Below, one piece after another: positions 8,723 to 16,963 of a DNA stretch of 36,731 bases. The DNA comes from Lachnospira sp. UBA5912. GTDB lineage: Bacteria; Bacillota; Clostridia; Lachnospirales; Lachnospiraceae. The stretch spans positions 1 through 36,731 of the forward strand of contig DJDY01000099.1 of NCBI GenBank assembly GCA_002435585.1. The letters are read 5' to 3'. How positions within the stretch are numbered: position 1 is the first letter of the stretch; each line of letters opens with the position of its first letter. The notes beneath the pieces are model-generated. The model made no database searches. It was not told the DNA's origin and saw only the letters and a program-made list of their open reading frames with translations. A program made the position numbers and the translations under genes.

Positions 8723-9748
8723 TTAGTCAACTTTGTAAATCCATCCCTTAGGAGCTTCAATTCTGCCCATCTGAATACCTGTGATTGTGTCGTATAACTT
8801 CTTAGTTACAGGACCCATATCATCCATACCACTTGGTAAGCAGATTTCCTTACCATGGTCAACAATCTTTCCAACAGGAGAGATAACTGCTGCTGTACCG
8901 CAAAGACCACACTCAGCAAAATCTTTAACTTCATCAAAAAGGACTTCTCTTTCTTCAACTTCAAGTCCAAGGTATTCCTTAGCAATATATACTAATGAAC
9001 GTCTTGTGATAGAAGGTAAGATACTGTCTGACTTAGGTGTTACAACCTTTCCATCCTTAGTAACAAAGATAAAGTTAGCTCCACCTGTCTCTTCTACCTT
9101 AGTTCTTGTAGCTGGATCAAGATACATATTCTCTGCATAACCTTCTGCATGAGCTGTAACAATAGCATGAAGGCTCATTGCATAGTTAAGACCAGCTTTA
9201 ATGTGACCTGTTCCATGAGGTGCTGCTCTATCGAAATCAGAAACCTTGATTGTTATTGGCTTAGCGCCACCCTTAAAGTATGGACCAACTGGTGTAGTAA
9301 ATACTCTGAACTGATATTCATCAGCTGGCTTAACACCAATAACTGGATTACTTCCGAACATATATGGACGGATATATAATGATGCACCTGAACCATAAGG
9401 TGGTACCCAGTCTTCATTAGCTCTTACTGTTTCAGCAATAGCTTCTACGAATCTGTCTTCTGGGAATACTGGCATCTCAAGTCTTCTACATGAATCAGCC
9501 ATTCTGCTTGCATTCATATCTGGTCTGAAGATAACTGTATGTCCCTGCTCTGTTGTGTATGCCTTCATACCTTCAAAGCATGACTGTGAATACTGTAAAA
9601 CACCAGCACATTCACTGATAACTACCTTATCATCATCTGTAAGCACACCATCATCCCATGCTCCGTTCTTATAATTTGATACAAATCTCTTATCAGTCTT
9701 TACATAGCCAAACCCTAAATTAGACCAATCAATATCTTTCTTTGCCAT
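8723..9748 (-). CDS. ilvE: Branched-chain amino acid aminotransferase
   Basis: A 341-residue fold-type IV PLP enzyme that interconverts leucine, isoleucine and valine with their 2-oxo acids, using glutamate/2-oxoglutarate. Recognisable segments are S-Q-S-C-F-E-G-M-K-A-Y (~54-64), R-P-D-M-N-A-S-R-M (~75-83), Y-I-R-P-Y-M-F-G (~125-132) and G-T-G-H-I-K-A-G-L-N-Y-A, whose Lys184 should be the PLP-binding lysine. It matches the BCAT class of ~340 residues, not the shorter E. coli IlvE class. The frame is open to 9826, but GGAAG seven bases ahead of the ATG at 9748 and family length fix the start. It stands alone with a good promoter and a ~214-nt leader (see 9749-9998). Confidence 0.93.
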   Translation of the reverse strand: MAKKDIDWSNLGFGYVKTDKRFVSNYKNGAWDDGVLTDDDKVVISECAGVLQYSQSCFEGMKAYTTEQGHTVIFRPDMNASRMADSCRRLEMPVFPEDRFVEAIAETVRANEDWVPPYGSGASLYIRPYMFGSNPVIGVKPADEYQFRVFTTPVGPYFKGGAKPITIKVSDFDRAAPHGTGHIKAGLNYAMSLHAIVTAHAEGYAENMYLDPATRTKVEETGGANFIFVTKDGKVVTPKSDSILPSITRRSLVYIAKEYLGLEVEEREVLFDEVKDFAECGLCGTAAVISPVGKIVDHGKEICLPSGMDDMGPVTKKLYDTITGIQMGRIEAPKGWIYKVD

Positions 9749-9962
9749 AATTTTACTTCCTTTCGTGTTCGACAGTTTACTCACCCTACTGTCAGGAGCA
9801 GCCATATACCATCTTCCAGCTATCAATAAACTGGATAATACACATACAGTACATTCCAGCTGTTATATACTCTTCTGTATAAGCATGATATACAACAACA
9901 TGCCCCTTGGCACGACACCCTCTTATGTGTCTACTATAATGAATCCCATCGATTAATTAAAT
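9749..9962 (-). promoter_or_regulatory. Long structured 5' leader of ilvE
   Basis: The predicted transcript has ~214 nt before the ATG. By eye it can form CGUGCC/GGCAUG (loop AAGG), GACAC/GUGUC, UUAUAC/GUAUA and, just ahead of the ribosome-binding site, GACAGU/ACUGUC around AGGGUGAGUAA. A 12-codon frame at 9863-9901 would read M-L-L-Y-I-M-L-I-Q-K-S-I, six of twelve being Leu/Ile, but its only purine-rich upstream sequence is one base from the ATG and inside a hairpin. I see no T-box core (GGUGGUACCGCG) and no U-tract terminator. Confidence 0.4.
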
Positions 9963-9969
9963 TACGGAT

Positions 9970-9998
9970 ATTTTATACCCACACTTTCTATAAGTCAA
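9970..9998 (-). promoter_or_regulatory. Promoter of ilvE
   Basis: Minus strand: -35 TTGACT (9993-9998), 17-bp spacer, -10 TAAAAT (9970-9975). Close to the sigma-A consensus; transcription would begin near 9962. Confidence 0.65.
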
Positions 9999-10164
9999 TA
10001 AATTTTGTTTATCTAATCTTTATATCTGTGTATTTTTTATGTATTTGCAATATAATGAGCACATGTTTTCCTTTTAAATGGCACCAGGCATATTATATAC
10101 ATACTAATCATCACCATTCCGATTCAGGAATGCTTCACATTTCTTAACCAACTGGCTTTCGCAA

Positions 10165-11142
10165 TTATTCATAACTTGTAATCTGTGTATAGAAGTTATC
10201 GTAGTCTGTTCTTCCCTCAGCTGTAAACGCAATAGCTGTTCTTGGATGCTGGTTGGCATTACCAGTAATCATATACTGCACATCACATCCCCATACAACA
10301 CCCGCTTTCTTAAGCGGAACCATGTGGTTTTCAACGAATTTAAGCACTGGTGATATTCTGTACTTAGGATTCCTTAAGAAGCCCATAAGAAGCTCTGAAT
10401 AGCAATTACCAGCGCCTCTTCCCATACCACTCATAGTAACATCAAGATAACTTACACCTATAGTACATGCCTCGATTGTATTGGCAAACGCAAGCTGCTG
10501 GTTATTATGTGCATGTATGCCAACTTTCTTTCCATATTTTTCTGCTACCTTAAGATACTTATCTGCAAGTCTTCTTATCTGTTCAGGATAAAGTGAACCA
10601 TAACTGTCAACAAGGTATATGACACTTGCCTTACTCTGTGCTGCAAGAAGCTCTAATGCAAGGTCTAATTCATTCTCACTTGCTGTTGATATGGCCATAA
10701 TATTGATAGTTACCTCATATCCCATATCCGCACAATAATTAATCATCTCAATAGCTGCAGGAATAGTATTAATATATGTAGCAACTCTTACCATATCTAT
10801 TACACTTTCTGACTTAGGTATGATATCCTTCTTAAAATCAGTTCTTCCAACATCCGCCATAACAGAAATCTTCAAGTCAGTATTGTTGTCACCAACTATA
10901 GCCCTTATATCCTTCTCATCACAGAACTTCCACTTGCCATAATCATTCACATTAAAAACTTCCTTAGATGCCTTGTAACCGAATTCCATATAGTCTATAC
11001 CTGCTGCTACATTTGCCTTATACAAGTCACGCACGAAATCCTCACTAAATTCAAAATTATTAACAAGACCTCCGTCTCTAAGTGTACAATCCACAACCTT
11101 GATATCTGGTCTGTATGATACTAACTCACCTTTCTGTTCCAT
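10165..11142 (-). CDS. DRE-TIM metallolyase (HMG-CoA lyase / 4-hydroxy-2-oxovalerate aldolase-like)
   Basis: A 325-residue TIM-barrel protein of the HMGL-like family (isopropylmalate synthase, HMG-CoA lyase, pyruvate carboxyltransferase, 4-hydroxy-2-oxovalerate aldolase). It has the signature D-C-T-L-R-D-G-G (D18, R22, D23) on the first strand and the metal-binding H-A-H-N-N at 210-214, with L-V-D-S-Y-G (D179) between. These residues normally hold a divalent metal and stabilise an enolate. The protein is shorter than isopropylmalate synthases and lacks their regulatory domain, and no thiolase, CoA ligase or meta-cleavage gene lies nearby, so the substrate is unknown. The ATG at 11142 has a GAGGTAG site. 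It is transcribed on its own, with a clear promoter and palindromic sites just downstream of it. Confidence 0.8.
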   Translation of the reverse strand: MEQKGELVSYRPDIKVVDCTLRDGGLVNNFEFSEDFVRDLYKANVAAGIDYMEFGYKASKEVFNVNDYGKWKFCDEKDIRAIVGDNNTDLKISVMADVGRTDFKKDIIPKSESVIDMVRVATYINTIPAAIEMINYCADMGYEVTINIMAISTASENELDLALELLAAQSKASVIYLVDSYGSLYPEQIRRLADKYLKVAEKYGKKVGIHAHNNQQLAFANTIEACTIGVSYLDVTMSGMGRGAGNCYSELLMGFLRNPKYRISPVLKFVENHMVPLKKAGVVWGCDVQYMITGNANQHPRTAIAFTAEGRTDYDNFYTQITSYE

Positions 11143-11217
11143 AACTTAACTACCTCTTCTTCCTTGTTATTAGCGGACACTTTTTCTTAATACGTATATA
11201 TCCGTTATTGATTATCT

Positions 11218-11243
11218 GCTTTAAAGCGTTACACTTTAAAGTG
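11218..11243. promoter_or_regulatory. Two adjacent palindromes, candidate operator for the aldolase-like gene
   Basis: GCTTTAAAGC (11218-11227) and CACTTTAAAGTG (11232-11243) are both perfect palindromes with a shared CTTTAAAG core, four bases apart. They sit about 8-33 bases downstream of the predicted transcription start, the classic place for a repressor to block transcription. The protein that binds is unknown. Confidence 0.5.
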
Positions 11244-11257
11244 CTAAACTGTCATCT

Positions 11258-11285
11258 ATTATAACACTAATATCTGATTTGTAAA
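11258..11285 (-). promoter_or_regulatory. Promoter of the aldolase-like gene
   Basis: Minus strand: -35 TTTACA (11280-11285), 16-bp spacer, perfect -10 TATAAT (11258-11263). Start near 11251, giving a leader of about 110 nt. Confidence 0.65.
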
Positions 11286-11387
11286 GTCTTTTATCATATA
11301 AATAATATGTCCGTAAATATGTCATAAGGTTTTTATTAATCACATAATAAACAATCTTTCAAATCCGATACAATATTATATTTAGTT

Positions 11388-14300
11388 TTATATATCCAGG
11401 GCATCCTCCATTACATCCATCATATCAAGCATTCCTTCAAGATATTCCCTTGCACTTGTGAACTTTCTTTTCGTAACTGTCCACACAAACTCCGGAGTAC
11501 TCTTAAGCTTAAATTCAAGTGCTCCGCCAAACGAATCTACAAGCTGTGGTATGTTATCCGAGTTAATTTCTGCCTTTGGATATATAGTCATGACTGTTCT
11601 CCAGTTAGATGCCCCTCCTGATGGATTATGCTGCGTAGCTCCTTTTATATCCATGATTCCAATCTTATGTGCCTTTGTCTTTATAAGTGCAATCATAAGA
11701 AGATTAGATGCACTTGCTGGTATGCTTCCATATCTGTCAGCCAGCTCATCACGCATATCAGACAGCTCTTCCCTTGTTTCAAGAGCCGCAATCCTTTTAT
11801 ATATATCAAGCTTCTGATACTCGCTTCTTATATAAGTTGCAGGAATATATGCATCCACTTCCATATCTACGGTTGTCTCGAACTCATACTCATTCTTTAT
11901 GCCCTTAAGATCATTAACTGCCTGGTTAAGCATTTTGCAATACAGGTCATATCCAACTGCTGCCATATGTCCATGCTGGCTCTTTCCAAGCACATTGCCA
12001 GCGCCCCTTATCTCCAGGTCTTTCATGGCTATCTTAAAGCCTGAACCAAGGTCTGAGAATTCCTTTATGGCACTAAGACGCTTCTCAGCAACTTCTGATA
12101 TCATCTTGTCTCTCTTATACATAAGAAATGCATACGATGTCCTTGTACTTCGTCCTACTCTTCCCCTTAACTGATAAAGCTGTGAAAGACCGAACTTATC
12201 TGCATCCTCAATAATCATTGTATTACAGTTAGGAATATCCATACCCGTCTCAATAATAGTAGTAGACACTAAAACATCTATCTCACCATTAACGAACTCA
12301 TACATTATCTTTTCAAGCTGTCTTTTATCCATCTGGCCATGCGCATATGCCACAACAGCATCAGGTACAAGATTCTGTATATACTCTGCTCTTTCTTCTA
12401 TATTCCGCACCTTATTGTATACATAATACACCTGTCCATTTCTTGCAAGTTCTCTTGTTATTGCCTCTCGTATCATTTCATCATTATGCTCTGTTACAAA
12501 CGTCTGTATAGGATGCCTGTCAACTGGAGGTTCCTCAAGCACACTCATATCTCTTATTCCTACAAGGCTCATATGGAGTGTTCTTGGAATAGGTGTCGCA
12601 CTAAGTGTAAGCACATCTATGTTGTTCTTAAGTTCCTTTATCTTTTCCTTATGAGTGACACCGAAACGCTGTTCCTCATCTATTATAAGCAGTCCAAGGT
12701 CCTTAAACTTAACATCCTTTGACAGAATCCTGTGAGTTCCTATGACAACATCTATCATCCCGCTTTTTAATTCTTCTATTGTCTTTTTATTCTGTGCAGA
12801 TGTCCTGAAGCTTGATAACTGCCCTACATTTACAGGGAATCCTTTCATCCTCTCAGCAAATGTGGAGTAATGCTGGCTTGCAAGAACAGTTGTAGGCACA
12901 AGATATGCCACCTGCTTGCCATCCTGTATAGCCTTGAAAGCTGCTCTTATTGCAACCTCTGTCTTTCCATAACCCACATCGCCACATATAAGACGATCCA
13001 TAACACGTCCGCTTTCCATGTCATTTTTAGTATCCTGTATAGCATTCAGCTGGTCATCAGTTTCTTCATATGGAAACATTTCCTCGAATTCCTGCTGCCA
13101 TACAGTATCTTTGGAGAACTTATATCCTTCTGCTTTCTGCCTTATGGCATACAGCCTTACAAGTTCTTTAGCAACAACCTCAACAGCTCCATGAACCTTT
13201 GCCTTTGTTTTGCTCCACTCTTTTCCACCAAGGTTATTAAGCTTTGGCTTCTTTTCCACATCCTGGTCTGCATACTTCTGAAGTCTGTCAAGCTGGGTAG
13301 CAAGGACATATAGATTGCCATTATCCGCATATGTTATCTTGATATAATCCTTCTCTACTCCATCAACCTTTATCTTCTCGATTCCCTTGTATACACCAAG
13401 TCCATGGTTTTCATGTACAACATAATCACCTATATTAAGTTCATTAAAGCTTGCTATATTCTTTCCATCATGCTTTTTCTTTTTAAGCTTCTTTATTCGT
13501 TTTGATGTAAATATATCATTTTCTGCTATGACAACAAACGATAACACTGGATATTCAAAACCTTTGTGAAGACTTCCATAGGTAACTATAATAAGACCTT
13601 TACCATAATCCTTCCCAAAATCTTCACTATAAAACGATGGTATGTTAAGTTTTCCAAGATCATCCACAATCCTCTGTGCTCTCGTTCTTGAACTGCACAC
13701 AAGTATGGTTGTATATCCACTCTTTTTATACTTCATAAGGTCTTTGGCAAGATATTCAAAACTGTTGTTATATGAACTAATGCTTCTTGCTTCTATATGT
13801 GTCTTATAATCAGTTTCAAACCCCTCCGGCTTATAATCAAGAGTTGTGAGTATAAGCTTCTTGTTATGCTTTATATCCGATATTATTTCCTGAAGTGTCT
13901 TTATCTTATCTGTCTGGCTTGGCAGTACATATCCTGCTGCCAGCCTGTTCTTCATACTTTCATTGTACTCATATAGAGTAAGTTCATTGCATTCCTTAAG
14001 CCTGTTAGGCTCATCAAGCACAACAAGAGTATCTTCCACTGGAAAATACTCTGACAACCCTGACGTATCTTTAATTATTGTATCTAAGAACTTATCATAA
14101 TTTCCTGTTCTCTCTACATCCCCAACAAGTTTGTTGATATTGTTGCCTGCCTCTATCTGTTCCTGTGTTCTCTTACGTTTGCCATAATCAAAGCACTCAA
14201 GCTGCTTATCTCTTTCCCTTCGTATCTTATCAAGTCCCTGCTTCTTTTCCTCATCTGTAAAAATGTATTCTGTAGCAGGAAATATGTGATACGAATCAAG

Positions 14301-15047
14301 TTTTTCTATAGACCTCTGGCTTTCTGCATCAAACATTCTTATTGAATCAACCTCTGTATCCCACAGCTCTATTCTTACTGGTTCATCATCTGTATACGAA
14401 AATATATCTATTATTCCACCTCTTATTGAGAACTGTCCCTTATTCTCGACCATCCCGACTCTTGTGAAACCCATGGACACCATTTTCTTTGCAAGCTCTT
14501 CTGTATCTATCTCACTTGTGTTATCTATAGTTATTATTGATTCCATATAACGCTTAAGCGGCACCAGCCTGTCTGATATGCCATCTATAGTTGTGACTAT
14601 CGTCAGAAGATCACTAATACTGCCTGCACTTTTATTGCCATTATCGTGTTGTGCTGCTGTATCGCTACTTCTGCCAGCTTTGTTCGGTGTTTTTGTATGT
14701 TCTGACTTCTTTATATGTTCTATGATACTGCTTATACACTTAAGTCTCTGCCCTGTTATCTGATTGCCTGTGACATCAGCACTGTAGAATATCGCATCCT
14801 TTGCTGGATAATATATCGCCTCACCATTAAAAAAGGCTGCATCATCACACATATTTCTTGCCTTGGCTTCATCACTTGTTATAACAAGCATAAACCGGTA
14901 ATTCTGTCCTATGGCACTTGCTATATGCACTTTCTGTGTGTCTATACATCCACTTATAAGCGCAGTTCTTCCACCATCCACAGATAATTCCTTATTAAGT
15001 TGTTCTATCATCACAGTATCATTTACTGGTTTAAAAAATGTGTTCAA
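11388..15047 (-). CDS. mfd: Transcription-repair coupling factor Mfd
   Basis: A 1219-residue ATP-dependent translocase that pushes or removes stalled RNA polymerase from damaged DNA and recruits UvrA. Order: UvrB-like region ~1-350; RNA-polymerase-interaction domain ~535-600 (I-G-D-Y-V-V-H-E-N-H-G-L-G-V-Y); helicase with Walker A G-D-V-G-Y-G-K-T ~689-696, D-E-E-Q ~790-793 and S-A-T-P-I-P-R-T-L ~816-824; the TRG translocation motif ~1000-1045 (R-G-A-G-N-V-L-G); and the C-terminal regulatory domain. It is slightly longer than usual (~1150-1180), partly because of a polar insert at ~115-145 (K-T-P-N-K-A-G-R-S-S-D-T). It follows pth by 25 bases, so the two are almost certainly one operon, a common Firmicutes arrangement. 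Confidence 0.97.
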   Translation of the reverse strand: MNTFFKPVNDTVMIEQLNKELSVDGGRTALISGCIDTQKVHIASAIGQNYRFMLVITSDEAKARNMCDDAAFFNGEAIYYPAKDAIFYSADVTGNQITGQRLKCISSIIEHIKKSEHTKTPNKAGRSSDTAAQHDNGNKSAGSISDLLTIVTTIDGISDRLVPLKRYMESIITIDNTSEIDTEELAKKMVSMGFTRVGMVENKGQFSIRGGIIDIFSYTDDEPVRIELWDTEVDSIRMFDAESQRSIEKLDSYHIFPATEYIFTDEEKKQGLDKIRRERDKQLECFDYGKRKRTQEQIEAGNNINKLVGDVERTGNYDKFLDTIIKDTSGLSEYFPVEDTLVVLDEPNRLKECNELTLYEYNESMKNRLAAGYVLPSQTDKIKTLQEIISDIKHNKKLILTTLDYKPEGFETDYKTHIEARSISSYNNSFEYLAKDLMKYKKSGYTTILVCSSRTRAQRIVDDLGKLNIPSFYSEDFGKDYGKGLIIVTYGSLHKGFEYPVLSFVVIAENDIFTSKRIKKLKKKKHDGKNIASFNELNIGDYVVHENHGLGVYKGIEKIKVDGVEKDYIKITYADNGNLYVLATQLDRLQKYADQDVEKKPKLNNLGGKEWSKTKAKVHGAVEVVAKELVRLYAIRQKAEGYKFSKDTVWQQEFEEMFPYEETDDQLNAIQDTKNDMESGRVMDRLICGDVGYGKTEVAIRAAFKAIQDGKQVAYLVPTTVLASQHYSTFAERMKGFPVNVGQLSSFRTSAQNKKTIEELKSGMIDVVIGTHRILSKDVKFKDLGLLIIDEEQRFGVTHKEKIKELKNNIDVLTLSATPIPRTLHMSLVGIRDMSVLEEPPVDRHPIQTFVTEHNDEMIREAITRELARNGQVYYVYNKVRNIEERAEYIQNLVPDAVVAYAHGQMDKRQLEKIMYEFVNGEIDVLVSTTIIETGMDIPNCNTMIIEDADKFGLSQLYQLRGRVGRSTRTSYAFLMYKRDKMISEVAEKRLSAIKEFSDLGSGFKIAMKDLEIRGAGNVLGKSQHGHMAAVGYDLYCKMLNQAVNDLKGIKNEYEFETTVDMEVDAYIPATYIRSEYQKLDIYKRIAALETREELSDMRDELADRYGSIPASASNLLMIALIKTKAHKIGIMDIKGATQHNPSGGASNWRTVMTIYPKAEINSDNIPQLVDSFGGALEFKLKSTPEFVWTVTKRKFTSAREYLEGMLDMMDVMEDALDI

Positions 15048-15072
15048 AACGCCCTCCTGATTATTCGATTAG

Positions 15073-15633
15073 TTACCCGTTGAATTTATTCATACCACTT
15101 TCTATGCCTTCGCTTATTATGCATTCAACCGCCTCGCAGGCTCTCTTATTGCCATCTCTTAATGTTGGATAAAGTTCTGCTGGAAACTTGCCAAGAACCC
15201 AGTCAGCAAGATCCCATCCCTTTGGCTTATCACCTACTCCATACTTAATTCTTTTAAACTTATCACTTCCAAGATGCGCTATTATACTCTTTATTCCGTT
15301 ATGTCCACCAGCGCTTCCTTTGGCACGTAGTCTTAGCCTGCCTGGTTCTAAACTTATATCGTCAAATATAACTATGAGATCATCTATATCCGCCTTATAG
15401 TAATCCATAACCTCTCTTATACATTCACCAGAATTATTCATATATGTCATAGGCTTTACAAGAAGTACTTTTTCTCCTTCTATAACACCTTTTCCTATAA
15501 GTCCTTTATGTTTAGCTGTATCAACACTAATATTATACTTGTCTGCAAGTTCATCTATGCATGAAAACCCTGCATTATGTCTTGTACCTGCATATTGTGT
15601 TCCTGGATTTCCAAGACCCGCTATTATATACAT
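15073..15633 (-). CDS. pth: Peptidyl-tRNA hydrolase
   Basis: A 186-residue enzyme that frees tRNA from peptidyl-tRNA released by stalled ribosomes. It opens with M-Y-I-I-A-G-L-G-N-P-G and has N9 and the catalytic H19 in T-R-H-N-A-G-F; M-T-Y-M-N-N-S-G and the central D-D-I-S-L-E-P-G-R-L-R-L-R segment are also as in the family. The frame is open to 15726, but GAGG six bases before the ATG at 15633 and the family's N-terminus settle the start. It is the upstream gene of pth-mfd. Its ribosome-binding site is part of a hairpin element (15637-15690) that also precedes the helicase-loader gene at 28721. Confidence 0.95.
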   Translation of the reverse strand: MYIIAGLGNPGTQYAGTRHNAGFSCIDELADKYNISVDTAKHKGLIGKGVIEGEKVLLVKPMTYMNNSGECIREVMDYYKADIDDLIVIFDDISLEPGRLRLRAKGSAGGHNGIKSIIAHLGSDKFKRIKYGVGDKPKGWDLADWVLGKFPAELYPTLRDGNKRACEAVECIISEGIESGMNKFNG

Positions 15634-15636
15634 ATA

Positions 15637-15690
15637 AATCCTCATTTCTGCACACATTTTTAGTATAACAAGATTGGTGCCAGGTGTGCA
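15637..15690 (-). promoter_or_regulatory. Hairpin plus GCAGAAATGAGGATT element before pth
   Basis: On the minus strand TGCACAC (15684-15690) can pair perfectly with GTGTGCA (15649-15655) across a 28-nt loop, and the second arm leads directly into GCAGAAATGAGGATT, whose GAGG is the pth ribosome-binding site. The same layout (6-7 bp stem, 27-29-nt loop, AGAAATGAGGATT) occurs twice before dnaI (28572-28717). The loop also contains TATACT, which may be a -10 element. Confidence 0.5.
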
Positions 15691-15836
15691 CATACACCAA
15701 CCCTTAGTACGAAAAACAATTTTCACATATAAACATATACGTTTTGATATATAATATCTGTCCCGCTTAAGTTGTAACAGATAGCATTAATCAAAAAATA
15801 TATGCTTTTTAATATATACGATATCCGCCAAAAAAG

Positions 15837-15866
15837 GAAGTGGTTATATACATAACCACCTCCTGA
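15837..15866 (-). terminator. Terminator of the orphan ABC ATPase gene
   Basis: A stem of 13 positions with a 4-nt loop (15837-15866; GTGGTTAT/ATAACCAC core) is followed on the minus strand by six T. It lies ~75 bases past the ATPase stop. The rest of the interval up to pth holds only AT-rich sequence and the pth leader. Confidence 0.85.
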
Positions 15867-15942
15867 AACTTATATTGTGTATTGTTCAATGCTTTAATCA
15901 GACAGAATAACACTACATGACAATATCACTCTATTTATTTTA

Positions 15943-16611
15943 TTATCCTGCTGCTTCTTCTATCTTTTCCCCATTCTTGCTGACAATATGACCCTCATAT
16001 ATCTCATATATATCATCTGATAAGAAGTTCAGTTCCTCTGTATCATGGCAGGCTATAATTATAAGCGAACCATTCGCTTTAAGTTCATCCAGAATACCCT
16101 TTATCAGACCTGCACCAGCCTCATCCAGCGCGTTGATTGGCTCGTCAAGAATAACTATATCTGGCTTTTCCATGATAGCAGCAGCTATTCCTAATCTCTG
16201 CTTCATACCAAGCGAATACTTCTTGAATGTTCTTGTATCATCAGGGTCAAGACCGACCTTTCTTATAGCTTCCCTTATCTCATCATCATTAATCCTGTTC
16301 TGGATAGATGCAAGAATCTTAAGATTCTTAAACCCTGTATAATTCGATATAAAAGATGGATTCTCTATAAGAAGTCCAATGCTTGGTGGAAACGATATCT
16401 GCTTACCAAGCTCCTTATCATTGACAAACACCTTGCCTGATGTTGGAAGAATAAGACCACTTATTGCCCTCATAAGCATTGTCTTACCTGAACCATTCTT
16501 TCCCTTAAGACCTATAACCTTCCCACTCTCAAGTGTAAGATTGATATCCTCAAGAACTGTCGCTTTCTTGAACGACTTAGTGTAATGTTCTAATCTTACT
16601 ACTGTACCCAT
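15943..16611 (-). CDS. ABC transporter ATP-binding protein without an adjacent permease
   Basis: A 222-residue nucleotide-binding protein: Walker A G-K-N-G-S-G-K-T (37-44), Q-loop region near 76-86, signature S-L-G-M-K-Q-R (133-139), Walker B D-I-V-I-L-D-E-P (151-158) and H-loop A-C-H-D. The S-L-G-M-K-Q-R signature and overall sequence fit the BcrA/ABC-2 class that powers peptide-antibiotic efflux or polysaccharide and drug export. The ATG at 16611 follows GGAGG by seven bases; an earlier in-frame ATG at 16644 lacks such a site. A terminator follows and no membrane partner lies on either side, so the permease must be encoded elsewhere, or the protein acts without one. Substrate unknown. Confidence 0.88.
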   Translation of the reverse strand: MGTVVRLEHYTKSFKKATVLEDINLTLESGKVIGLKGKNGSGKTMLMRAISGLILPTSGKVFVNDKELGKQISFPPSIGLLIENPSFISNYTGFKNLKILASIQNRINDDEIREAIRKVGLDPDDTRTFKKYSLGMKQRLGIAAAIMEKPDIVILDEPINALDEAGAGLIKGILDELKANGSLIIIACHDTEELNFLSDDIYEIYEGHIVSKNGEKIEEAAG

Positions 16612-16871
16612 ACATATACCTCCTCTTAGCTCATTGATTGTCATGCCTGCATATATACTTTTACCATGTCATAATTAACTGTTTTAATTATGCTTAGTTT
16701 GTCTTTATGCTTAAGCATATCCTGCAAAACATCTATGTACATATTTATAATATCACTTTCCATTATATATGTATATATAAATATCTATATATTTTCACAA
16801 TATATTTTCATAATATATTTCATAATGTTTCTGCCATATCTTTTAACGTATTAAAATGTTATTTTGAAAAA

Positions 16872-16899
16872 TCAGGACATATATACTTATATGCCCTGA
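16872..16899 (-). terminator. Terminator of the pectin methylesterase gene
   Basis: Arms TCAGG-A-CATAT and ATATG-C-CCTGA pair with one mismatch around a 6-nt loop; five T follow on the minus strand. The plus side is also T-rich. Between here and the ABC gene (16612-16871) I see only AT-rich sequence. Confidence 0.7.
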
Positions 16900-16963
16900 C
16901 TTTTATTTGTTACTATAAACTATATACTATCAGAAACTTACATATTCTATCTTTGAATATATT

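Noticed and set aside
9749..9962. T-box riboswitch controlling ilvE
   Set aside because: AGGGUG occurs near the 3' end, but GGUACCGCG and a competing terminator are missing.
15660..15690. Sigma-54 promoter before pth (TGGCAC...TTGTT)
   Set aside because: The -12 element has GT instead of GC, housekeeping pth is an unlikely target, and a TATACT sequence is equally plausible as a sigma-A -10.
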